Source of the DNA: Mollicutes bacterium
GTDB lineage: Bacteria > Bacillota_I > Bacilli_A > RF39 > UBA660
Assembly (NCBI GenBank): GCA_004552445.1
Contig: SFOJ01000004.1
Span: forward strand, 1-64,000
Reading direction: 5' to 3'
DNA: 64,000 nt
Below, piece by piece: positions 25,748-34,900 of the stretch (position 1 is its first letter; each line of letters begins with the position of its first letter). A model generated the notes under the pieces. The model worked only from the letters and a program-made list of their open reading frames with translations, had not been told where the DNA came from and did no database searches. Made by a program: the position numbers and the translations under genes.

Positions 25748-26230
25748 TTACTTAGTTTCTTTATAACGATTTATAGAGTCTTCAATAACTTTTAAAGCTT
25801 CTTCTTTATTATAATACTCTCCTACTTCAACTTTTATATTCTGCAATGATTTATAATTCTCAAAGAAATTTTTAATTTCTTCAAGTATAAACTCAGATAA
25901 ATCTTTGAGTTCGTTTATTTCATTATATCTAGGATCTACATTAACTACTGATATAATTTTATAATCTTCAAAACCATTATCTATTAATTTCAAACATCCA
26001 ACTACTCTTGCTGGAATAATGCATCCTGGATAAGTTGGTTCTGTGCCTATAACTAGTATATCAAGAGGGTCTCCATCATTTGCAAGAGTATTATCTATAA
26101 AACCATATTCTGCTGGATAGCCCATTGCAGAATATAAAACTCTATCTAGTTTAATTTTTCCTTCTTTTATTTCAAATTTATTTCTACTTCTATAGGGAAT
26201 TTCTATTATAGCTTCTACTACGTTATTCAT
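25748..26230 (-). CDS. ppa: Inorganic pyrophosphatase (family I)
   Basis: 160 residues. Hydrolyses pyrophosphate from biosynthesis. IEIPYRSRNKFE, GYPAEYGFIDNTL and DGDPLDILV give the metal-binding Asp residues of soluble family I enzymes. Many Firmicutes instead use the manganese family II enzyme (PpaC), so family I is informative about the lineage. Start ATG at 26230 has AGGATGG upstream. It is likely a single-gene transcript, ending in the terminator that overlaps the rpoD promoter. Confidence 0.96.
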   Translation of the reverse strand: MNNVVEAIIEIPYRSRNKFEIKEGKIKLDRVLYSAMGYPAEYGFIDNTLANDGDPLDILVIGTEPTYPGCIIPARVVGCLKLIDNGFEDYKIISVVNVDPRYNEINELKDLSEFILEEIKNFFENYKSLQNIKVEVGEYYNKEEALKVIEDSINRYKETK

Positions 26231-26263
26231 ATTTCACCATCCTAACGTAAGTATAACATAGAC

Positions 26264-26289
26264 AACAAAAAAAGCCAACATTAGTTGAC
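26264..26289 (-). terminator. Terminator of rpmF
   Basis: GTCAAC and GTTGGC pair (with G-T pairs) around TAAT, followed by a run of seven T on the minus strand; it touches the rpmF stop. Confidence 0.7.
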
Positions 26290-26504
26290 TACTTTGTTTC
26301 TTCTTTTGCAACTTTAATAGTTTCTTTACCTTTGTAATAACCACATTTTGTGCAAGCTCTATGAGGAGCAACTACAGCACCACAATTAGTACAAGTAGTA
26401 ACTGTTGGAGCAGTTTTCTTTAAATGTGTTCTTCTTTGTCTTTTAGCTGTTTTACTAATTCTTCTAAATGGTAAAGCACCAAATAAAGTAATGTCTAATT
26501 TCAT
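26289..26504 (-). CDS. rpmF: 50S ribosomal protein L32
   Basis: 71 residues from the ATG at 26504, which has a strong AAAGGAGG site; a longer frame starting at 26570 runs through this site and is rejected. FRRISKTAKRQRRTH and the zinc ribbon CTNCGAVVAPHRACTKCGYY (four Cys, zinc-dependent form) identify L32. The C-terminal Lys/Glu tail is normal. The usual upstream partner yceD is absent; a HAD gene is divergently transcribed. Confidence 0.95.
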   Translation of the reverse strand: MKLDITLFGALPFRRISKTAKRQRRTHLKKTAPTVTTCTNCGAVVAPHRACTKCGYYKGKETIKVAKEETK

Positions 26505-26616
26505 TTTTATTCCTCCTTTTATATCAGGTCGTAAAAATATCTTTTTCACTTCGCTAAAGTATTTTCTCATAAAAAGATAAAAATATCAAGTGAATTTTAG
26601 TATTTTCTTATAAAAT

Positions 26617-26645
26617 TTGTATAAACACTAGTATTTTGCTATAAT
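26617..26645 (+). promoter_or_regulatory. Promoter of the HAD-tmcAL operon
   Basis: TTGTAT, 17 bases, TATAAT, 19 bases before the ATG. Confidence 0.65.
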
Positions 26646-26664
26646 TTACACGAGGGGATTACTT

Positions 26665-27366
26665 ATGAAACTATTAGTTAGTGATTATGATGGTACATTT
26701 AATGAAGATAAAAGTTTATCTAAGATAAATAATAATATAGATGCGGTCAAAAGATTTATGAGTAATGGTAACCTATTTGCATTTGCAACAGGAAGAAGTT
26801 TTTATTCAATTAAAGAAGAAACTTCTCGTTATAAAATACCCTATGATTATTTAATTTGTAATAATGGTTCTGCTATATTTGACAGAGATGATAATCTTAT
26901 ATTTCAAAATACTATTCTAATAGACACTATTAAAAAGACACTAATATATTTAAACAAATTAGGTTTTATAAAAAGTCTTGAATTTAAAGATGCTTATGGT
27001 AGAAATACAATAAATTATAATGAGATTATTGAAATTATTTGTACTCTCAAATTTAGAAATTCTTTAGATGCTCGTAAGGTTATGAGGGAAATATCATTTT
27101 TAAGTAGTTTTTCTTTTATGAATATAATTATTTTTAAAGAAGAGTTTGATAAAAAAGATGGTATATATATAGTAAGTGAAATTGAAGGAATAGATAATAA
27201 AGACATTTATACTATAGGAGATGCATCTAATGATAAAGGAATGCTTTTAGAGTTTAATGGTTATAAGATGCCATATTCTTATCCTGAAATACTATTTAGT
27301 AGAGCAAAATTAACTTCTTCAGTTAAAACTTTAATAAGAAAAATAGAAAGGAGAAATCATGAATAA
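26665..27366 (+). CDS. Cof-type HAD-IIB phosphatase
   Basis: 233 residues. SDYDGTFNED (motif I with nucleophile Asp), FATGRSF (motif II), and TIGDASNDKGML (motif III/IV) define a Cof-type HAD hydrolase acting on small phosphorylated metabolites. It is somewhat shorter than typical Cof proteins (about 270), with a reduced cap domain. The gene overlaps the start of tmcAL by 8 bases, so the two are co-translated. Start ATG follows GAGGGG. Confidence 0.88.
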   Translation: MKLLVSDYDGTFNEDKSLSKINNNIDAVKRFMSNGNLFAFATGRSFYSIKEETSRYKIPYDYLICNNGSAIFDRDDNLIFQNTILIDTIKKTLIYLNKLGFIKSLEFKDAYGRNTINYNEIIEIICTLKFRNSLDARKVMREISFLSSFSFMNIIIFKEEFDKKDGIYIVSEIEGIDNKDIYTIGDASNDKGMLLEFNGYKMPYSYPEILFSRAKLTSSVKTLIRKIERRNHE

Positions 27367-28492
27367 AATTATAGGTATTATCGCAGAATATAATCCATTT
27401 CATAATGGACATTTATATCAAATTAAAAAAATAAGAGAAAAGTATAAAGATGCTACTATTGTTGTGGTGTCTTCATCTTCATTTACTCAAAGGGGAGAAA
27501 TTTCTCTATTAAATAAGTTTGATAAGACTAAGGTTGCACTTAATAATGGTGTTGATTTAGTAATAGAACTTCCATATGTGTATAGTACTCAAAGCAGTGA
27601 TATATTTGCTAGTGCTGCTATTAAAATATTAAATTATTTAAAGATAAATACTTTATGTTTTGGAACTGAAAGAGATAACATTGATGATATAAAAATTTGT
27701 GCTCAAACACAACTTAATAATCCAGAATATGATATTCTTGTTAAAAAATATTTAAATGATGGTTTTAACTATCCTACTGCTCTAAATAAGGCACTAAAGA
27801 GTCTTGTGGATATAGAAATAACTGAACCAAATGAATTACTTGCACTTAGTTATATTAAAGAAATAATAAGTAATAAATTAAATATAGATATATTTAATAT
27901 TAAAAGAACTAATGATTATCATGATATAGAATCTAATGAAAGTATTGTTTCTGCCTCTAATATTAGAAATAAATTAATTAATAATATTGATATTAAAGAT
28001 AAAGTTCCAAGTGATGTTTATGATATACTTAAAAATATTAAGTTTAATAACAAATATTTTGAATTTTTAAAATATAAAATTAACTCTGAAAGTGATTTAG
28101 AAAAATACTTAGATGTTGATGAGGGATTAAGTACTAGAATAAGGAATGCTATAAATGAATCTAATAATTTAGAAGAATTAATTCAAAATATTAAGACTAA
28201 ACGTTATACTTATAATAAAATATCTAGAATGCTTAATCATATACTTTGTTCTTTTACCAAAGATGAAAGAGACGATGTTAAAAATATAGAATATATTAGA
28301 ATACTTGGTTTTAGTGACACTGGTCAAAGACACTTAAATAATATTAAGAATGATCTTTCAATTAACATTCTTAATAAATATGATACAAGTTATAGAGCTC
28401 TTGAAATAGAAAAACGTGTTTCATTAATATATTCAATGATCATTAATGATATAATGGATGCTGAAATTAAAAATAAACCAATTAAAAAGTGA
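27359..28492 (+). CDS. tmcAL: tRNA(Met) cytidine acetate ligase TmcAL (YlbM)
   Basis: 377 residues. The N-terminus GIIAEYNPFHNGHLYQI is the nucleotidyltransferase HxGH motif of YlbM/TmcAL, which makes N4-acetylcytidine at the wobble position of elongator tRNA-Met from acetate and ATP. SSSSFTQRGE and ELPYVYSTQSSDIFA are further family signatures. Length and start (GAAAGGAG) are normal. Confidence 0.93.
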   Translation: MNKIIGIIAEYNPFHNGHLYQIKKIREKYKDATIVVVSSSSFTQRGEISLLNKFDKTKVALNNGVDLVIELPYVYSTQSSDIFASAAIKILNYLKINTLCFGTERDNIDDIKICAQTQLNNPEYDILVKKYLNDGFNYPTALNKALKSLVDIEITEPNELLALSYIKEIISNKLNIDIFNIKRTNDYHDIESNESIVSASNIRNKLINNIDIKDKVPSDVYDILKNIKFNNKYFEFLKYKINSESDLEKYLDVDEGLSTRIRNAINESNNLEELIQNIKTKRYTYNKISRMLNHILCSFTKDERDDVKNIEYIRILGFSDTGQRHLNNIKNDLSINILNKYDTSYRALEIEKRVSLIYSMIINDIMDAEIKNKPIKK

Positions 28493-28506
28493 CTTATGTC
28501 ACTTTT
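28484..28506. terminator. Bidirectional terminator between tmcAL and polA
   Basis: AAAAGTGAC and GTCACTTTT pair around TTAT; the tmcAL stop codon is within the stem. Confidence 0.85.
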
Positions 28507-31072
28507 ATTTTGCTTCATACCAGTCTTTTCCGTAGTTTATTTCTACTTTTAATGGTACATCTAATTTATATATATTCTCCATAGTATCTCTTACTATATC
28601 TTTTACTTCATCTATTTCATCTTCAGGTACATCAAATATTAATTCATCATGAACTTGTAATAACATTTTAGTTTTCAATTTCTTTTCTTTTAATATATTA
28701 TGTAGTTTTACCATAGCCATTTTAAGTATATCTGCTGCTGTTCCTTGGATTGGAGTATTAAGTGCCATCCTTTCACCCATTTGTCTAATCATATAATTAG
28801 TGTTTTTAAGTTCTTCTATTTCTCTTTTTCTATTAAATATTGTTCTTACTTCTCCTGTTTTCTTAGCTTCTTCGACTATATTTTTCATATAATTATTTAC
28901 TTCTGGATATAGTGTTAAATATTTATCTATATATTTTTTTGCTTCTACCGCACTTATATCGAGATTTTCTCCTAAACCATAACCACTGATACCATAAACG
29001 ATACCAAATATTACAGCTTTTGCTGTGCGTCTTTGATTTGGTGTTACTTCGCTTTCATTAATACCAAAAATATCACTTGCTACATGAGTATGTATATCTT
29101 CACCATTAATAAAAGCATTTTTAAGACTATCAGAAGAACTTATATGAGCTAATACTCTTAATTCAATTTGTGAGTAATCGCTTGAAAGAAGATATCCATT
29201 TGTACTTGGAATGAATGCTTTTCTTATTTTCTTTCCTTCTTCACTTCTAACAGGTATATTTTGAAGATTTGGTTCAATGGATGATAATCTACCAGTACGT
29301 GTACCAGTTTGTTTATATATAGTATGTATTTTACCATCTTCCAAAATATAACTATTAAACGTATCTAAGTATGTACTTACTAATTTTGAAAGGTTTCTAT
29401 ATTCTAATATTTCATTTATAATTGGAAATCTATCTTTATATTTAATTAATACATCATGAGCAGTAGATGTTGCATTTTTACCCCTACCTTTTGGAATTCC
29501 AATTTTTTCATAAAGTATATCACCTAATTGCTTAGGACTTGATATATTAAATGTTTCACCAGCAAATTCATATATTTTATTTTCTATTATAGTTAGTCTT
29601 TCTTTTAGTTCTTTTGATAACTCATCTATTACATTAGGGCACACACTTATACCATTTATTTCCATAGTAGATAGTACTTCAATTAGAGGATGCTCTATAT
29701 TAGTATAAAGATCATAAAGATTTTCATTCTTTAACTTCTTATTAAAGTCTTCATATGTATCATATAAAAACTTAGCTTTTTTTACTATAGAAGATATTAT
29801 TTCTTCTTCTGATAGTGGATTTTTTTTAGAAATGATTGTTTCATAATAAGGTATCTCTATACCATATGTAGTACTTATATATGAAACATCATCTTTAACA
29901 TTATATTCAAGTAAATATGAAGCTATTAATGTATCAAAAGACGAATTAGTATCAATACCAAATTTATTTAAGAAAACTATATTTTTTTTATAATCAAATG
30001 TTACTAAAATATCTTTTAATATATCTCTATTTAGAAGTAAACTTGCTTCATCAAAGTAATATGCATTCTTTCCATCATAAATAGATGCTCCTATAAATTT
30101 AGCTTTGTTATAGTTTGTGTTATCTAGTTCTATATATAAGCTTTTCTTTCCCTTTAATTCTATTTTTCCTTTTACTATTGTATATGTTGCTTCTTTTTTA
30201 TTAACTTTAGTAGGAATGGATTTTAAAAATGAATTAAATTCTAGTTCTTTATATTTTTCTATTAATGCTTCTATATTTGGTTTTAAATATCTAATACTTT
30301 CAAAAGTATATTCAAAATCTATTGTTTTATAGATAGTTGCTAATTTATATGAAAAATATGCATTTTCTTTATCATTTTCTAGTTTTTCCTTTGTTTTTCC
30401 ACCAATTTCATCTAAGTGATTATATACTCCATCAAGTGTTTCATATTTTTGAAGAAGTGAAAGTGCTGTTTTTTCACCTATTCCTTTAACGCCAGGTATG
30501 TTATCACTAGCATCTCCCATTAATGATTTTAGATCTATCATTCTAATAGGTTTAATGCCATATACTTCCATAAATTTATTTTCATCCATCATTATGTAGT
30601 CTTTTTGTTTTAAAAGTTTAACATTTACTTCATCACTAATAAGCTGTAATAAATCTTTGTCACTACTTATGATAGTTGCATTATAGTTTTTATCTTCATC
30701 AGCCATTCTTGCGAATGTACCAATTATATCATCTGCTTCATAGTTATCGCATTCTATATATTTAATACCAAGAAGTGTACATATTTCTTTAGCTTCTTTA
30801 AATTGTATCTTTAAATCTTGTGGTGTTTCAATACGACCATCTTTATAGTTATCATACATGTCTTGTCTAAAATTATGTCCTTTATCGAATGCTACCATTA
30901 TATATTCAGGATTTTCTTCATTAATTATTTTATTTAACATGTTAATGAATCCATATAATGCATTTGTTGGGAATCCTTTACTATTTTTCATTAAATTTCC
31001 ATTGTATGCAGTTGCATAGTAACTTCTAAATAATAAATTATTTCCATCTATTAAAATTGCTCTTTTCTTCAT
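28505..31072 (-). CDS. polA: DNA polymerase I
   Basis: 855 residues from the ATG at 31072; a GTG three codons upstream overlaps the AGGTGAGG ribosome site. The 5'-3' exonuclease domain (about 1-290; DGNNLLFRSYYA, ADDIIGTFA, GDASDNIPG) and the polymerase domain (DYSQIELRVLAHIS, RTAKAVIFGIVYG, QVHDELIFD) are intact. The central 3'-5' exonuclease region lacks the DxE metal ligands (LYIELDNTN in place of the usual acidic motif), so proofreading is probably lost, as in Bacillus polymerase I. Functions in Okazaki fragment processing and repair. Confidence 0.97.
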   Translation of the reverse strand: MKKRAILIDGNNLLFRSYYATAYNGNLMKNSKGFPTNALYGFINMLNKIINEENPEYIMVAFDKGHNFRQDMYDNYKDGRIETPQDLKIQFKEAKEICTLLGIKYIECDNYEADDIIGTFARMADEDKNYNATIISSDKDLLQLISDEVNVKLLKQKDYIMMDENKFMEVYGIKPIRMIDLKSLMGDASDNIPGVKGIGEKTALSLLQKYETLDGVYNHLDEIGGKTKEKLENDKENAYFSYKLATIYKTIDFEYTFESIRYLKPNIEALIEKYKELEFNSFLKSIPTKVNKKEATYTIVKGKIELKGKKSLYIELDNTNYNKAKFIGASIYDGKNAYYFDEASLLLNRDILKDILVTFDYKKNIVFLNKFGIDTNSSFDTLIASYLLEYNVKDDVSYISTTYGIEIPYYETIISKKNPLSEEEIISSIVKKAKFLYDTYEDFNKKLKNENLYDLYTNIEHPLIEVLSTMEINGISVCPNVIDELSKELKERLTIIENKIYEFAGETFNISSPKQLGDILYEKIGIPKGRGKNATSTAHDVLIKYKDRFPIINEILEYRNLSKLVSTYLDTFNSYILEDGKIHTIYKQTGTRTGRLSSIEPNLQNIPVRSEEGKKIRKAFIPSTNGYLLSSDYSQIELRVLAHISSSDSLKNAFINGEDIHTHVASDIFGINESEVTPNQRRTAKAVIFGIVYGISGYGLGENLDISAVEAKKYIDKYLTLYPEVNNYMKNIVEEAKKTGEVRTIFNRKREIEELKNTNYMIRQMGERMALNTPIQGTAADILKMAMVKLHNILKEKKLKTKMLLQVHDELIFDVPEDEIDEVKDIVRDTMENIYKLDVPLKVEINYGKDWYEAK

Positions 31073-31140
31073 AATCCTCACCTTTTATTATTGTACTATA
31101 TTTTTTTAATTTTATAAATAATTAAAAAGAGATATTTTTC

Positions 31141-31890
31141 TTATACCTCTATTGTTTCACTTATTTTATCTTTATATGCTATATATATTGGAATATTTTT
31201 ATCTATTGCTTCTCTATTCACTTCATATGCTTTTTCATATGTATTGTCATTTTCACTAATGTGCACTAGCATTATGTCTTTTGTATTTGGACCTATAAAA
31301 TGATTTAAGTATTTAGCACAATCTTCGTTAGATAAATGTCCTTCATCTCCTATATTTCTATATTTAATGTATTCGAATTTATTTCCATTCATTTCCATTT
31401 CTACATCATGGTTACTTTCTAACAAATATACTGTTTTATTTTTCATTTTCTCATGATATCTTGAATGTATCATACCAGTATCAGTCATATACACTAGTGA
31501 TTTACCATTTTTTTCGAATACAAAGCCAAATCCTTTTTTATCATGACTTATTGGTACTTTAGTAAATTTTATTCCCATAATATTATCTAATTCATCAAAT
31601 AGTTCATAGTTTTTTATGTAATCTTTTTTATTATATTCATTTAATGTTTCAATAGATATATATATTTTTGTATTATATACTCTATTAAATGAATGTATAC
31701 TTTTAACATGATCAGAGTGAGCATGTGTAACTATTATAAAGTCTAAATCTTCAGGGTGTTCGTTAATACTATAAAGTGCTTCTTTTAGTTTTCCGAATTG
31801 AAGTCCTGCATCTATTAAAAATTTGACATTATCAATATTAACAAAAGTAGAATTTCCACTACTACTACTTCCTAAAACTACAATTTTCAT
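31141..31890 (-). CDS. WalJ/YycJ-like metallo-beta-lactamase-fold hydrolase
   Basis: 249 residues. SSSSGNSTFV, THAHSDHVKSI (HxHxDH) and MTDTGMI give the dimetal site of YycJ-type proteins, implicated in DNA-associated processes and cell-wall homeostasis. In Bacillus the gene follows walRK; here it stands alone between polA and polC, so the walJ name is by family only. Start ATG at 31890 has GGTGG just upstream and a -10 (TATAAT) close by. Confidence 0.85.
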   Translation of the reverse strand: MKIVVLGSSSSGNSTFVNIDNVKFLIDAGLQFGKLKEALYSINEHPEDLDFIIVTHAHSDHVKSIHSFNRVYNTKIYISIETLNEYNKKDYIKNYELFDELDNIMGIKFTKVPISHDKKGFGFVFEKNGKSLVYMTDTGMIHSRYHEKMKNKTVYLLESNHDVEMEMNGNKFEYIKYRNIGDEGHLSNEDCAKYLNHFIGPNTKDIMLVHISENDNTYEKAYEVNREAIDKNIPIYIAYKDKISETIEV

Positions 31891-31970
31891 ATAACCACCA
31901 GGAAATATTATAGCATAAACTAACGTTAAAATTACAAGTTCTTATTATCTAGGTCTATTTTATTTTTTTA

Positions 31971-31996
31971 AATAAAAAGAAGCAATAAGCTTCTTA
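31971..31996 (-). terminator. Terminator of polC
   Basis: AGAAGC and GCTTCT pair, followed by T residues on the minus strand; the polC stop lies within the hairpin. Confidence 0.7.
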
Positions 31997-34900
31997 TAAA
32001 TCAAATAAACTAAGTTGTGAACTTTCAGGTATTCCTTTGAATATTCCCATTGCTCTCATTTTATCAATTAGTGTTTGTGATACTTTGCATCTACTTTGGA
32101 AGTCTTCAATACTAATAAATGGTCTTTTTTGCGCTTCTGCTTCTATATTCTTAGCAACTGTTTCACCAAGGCCATCTATTGTAATAAATGGTGGAATGAT
32201 CGTTTTATCATCTTCTACTCCAAACGTAAGACCTTTTGATTTATAAAGGTCAAATTCTGATACTCTTATATGTCTTGCAGCCATTTCAAGTGCTACATTT
32301 AAACATTCTTGAACACCTGCTTCTTTATTAGTAGCATCGTATCCTTTATTTTTAATTTCAATTATTTTATTTTTTATTGCATCGTATCCTTTAATCATAG
32401 TTTCAATATCAAAGTCTGTTGCCTTAGTACTAAACCATGAAGCATAGAAGTATGCTGGCATATGTACTTTATACCAAGCGATTCTAAATGCACTTGTTAC
32501 GTATGCTGCGGCGTGTGCTTTAGGGAACATGTATTTAATTTTTTGACATGAATCAATAAACCATTCTTCTATTCCTGCTTCTTCCATAGTTTTTCTATGA
32601 TCTGCCCATGTTATAGGATCTTTTGATGCTTTACCTTTACGAACAAATTCCATTATTTTAAATGCTTTTATTGGTTTCATTCCTTTATACATTAAATATA
32701 CCATAATATCATCACGACATCCGATAACATCTTTAAATGGAACTCTTATTTTTCCTGTTTCATCTGGTGTACATAAGTCTCTTGCATTTCCTAACCAAAC
32801 ATCGGTTCCATGAGAAAGTCCTGATATTTTGACAAGTTCTGCGAATGTTGTTGGTTTAGTTTCTGCGACCATACCAATTGTAAATGGTGTTCCAAATTCT
32901 GGAATACCAAGTGTACCTGTTGGGCACATTATCTCATCATTTGTAACACCTAAAACTTTTGTTGATGTAAATATGCTCATTGTATCTTTATCATCTAATG
33001 GTACTTTTGATACATCTGTATGACTTAAATCTTGTATTAGTCTTAATTGTGTTGGATCTGAATGACCTAATATATCTAGCTTTAGAAGATCTGCGTCTAT
33101 TGCATGATAATCAAAGTGAGTTGTTCTCCATGCTGAATTTACATCGTCTGCTGGGAATTGGAATGGTGTAAAATCAGATACTTCCATATAATCTGGAACA
33201 ACTACTATACCACCTGGATGTTGACCAGTTGTTCTTTTAACACCTGTACATCCCATAGCAAGTCTTTCTATTTCACAACTCCTCTTATCCATAATTCCTT
33301 TATCTTCAAAATATCCTCTTACAAAACCATAAGCTGTTTTTTCTGCAACTGTACCTATTGTTCCTGCTCTATAAACGTTATCAACTCCAAACAATACTTT
33401 TGTATATTCATGAGCTGATGCTTGATTTAAGTCTGAAAAGTTAAGATCTATATCTGGTACTTTATCTGCATTGAATCCTAGGAAAGTTGCAAATGGCATA
33501 TCTTGCCCATCTTTAATCATTTTTTCACCACAATTAGGACAAATTTTATCTGGAAGATCAAAACCACTTGAGTAATCTGCTCCGTAAGGCTTACCTTCTT
33601 CATCTAGGAATAAACTTGTTTGACATTTTGCACATCTATAGTGTGCTGGAAGTGGATTAACTTCAGTTATCCCCATCATTGTTGCAACAAAACTGCTACC
33701 TACAGACCCTCTTGAACCTACTAGGTATCCTTCATCATTTGAGTGTTTAACAAGTCTTTGAGCTATTAGGTATATCGGATCAAATCCTCCACCAATAATA
33801 CCTCCTAGTTCTTTTTTCACTTTTTTAGCTAAGCTCTTTTCATTTAACTCTCCATCTTCTTCACTCCATTTACTTTTAACATTTTCTCCAATTAACTCTT
33901 TTACTTTATCAAACCCTTGAAGTAATGTTTCGTGTAAATTTTTAAATGTTTCTTTTTCTAACTCTTCATCTGTTATATTTGGATTTTGTGTTTTAATTAA
34001 ATCATTCCAGTATTTATATATAGCATCCCCATATAATTCTTTTGATATACGTTCTTCTATATTATATGGCAGTGGATCTCCATACCATTCTTTTGCTTTT
34101 TCAAATACTAGATCTGTTACAACTCTTGGACAGTCTAAGTAACTTTGGCCATCATCTGCTTTAACTCTTGGACTAAATGGTATACCACCTGTATCTATAA
34201 TTACTTCAAATTCTCCAATCATATCACAAATCTTATTTGTATTTGTTACAACTATTTCGTAAGCTAAGTCCTTATCTAGAAAGTCAAAATCATTTAACAT
34301 TTCGTTTGTTGTTCTAAAATGTTGTGATGGGATATTTGTAATATTACTTTTAGCAAGTGGATGTCTTCCTCCACCTGGAACTTTTTGATTTATTATAATT
34401 TCTCTATATATTTTATCTTCTCTTGTAAAATGGTGTACGTCTCCTGTTGCTACTATAATTTTACCTGCTGATTTTGTCGCTTCAATTACTTTTTTAATAT
34501 GATTCTTTAATTCAAAATTATTTGCAAAATCACTTGTTTGTATTAAGTGGTCGTATACTTCTGGTGGCTGTACTTCTACATAATCATAAAAATTGATTAT
34601 ATTTGTTAATTCTTCACCATCTTTACTTCTTGCTTCTTTGAATACTTCTGACTCATAACATCCACTACCAATAAGTAATCCTTCTCTTAATTCATTTAAT
34701 TTACTTCTTAATATTCTAGGTGTCTTATATAAATATGTAGTGTTTGCTAAAGATATAATTTTAAACATATTTTTAAGACCAGTTCTATTTAAAGCAATTG
34801 CATTAAAGTGATATGTTCTACCAAATTTATATATTTCATCTTTACTAATTAGTTTTTCTAAGTCACATATTTTTTCATAGTTTTGACCTATTAGTTTTTG

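Noticed and set aside
26505..26570. Longer N-terminus for ribosomal protein L32
   Set aside because: The extra codons run through the ribosome site AAAGGAGG and match no L32.
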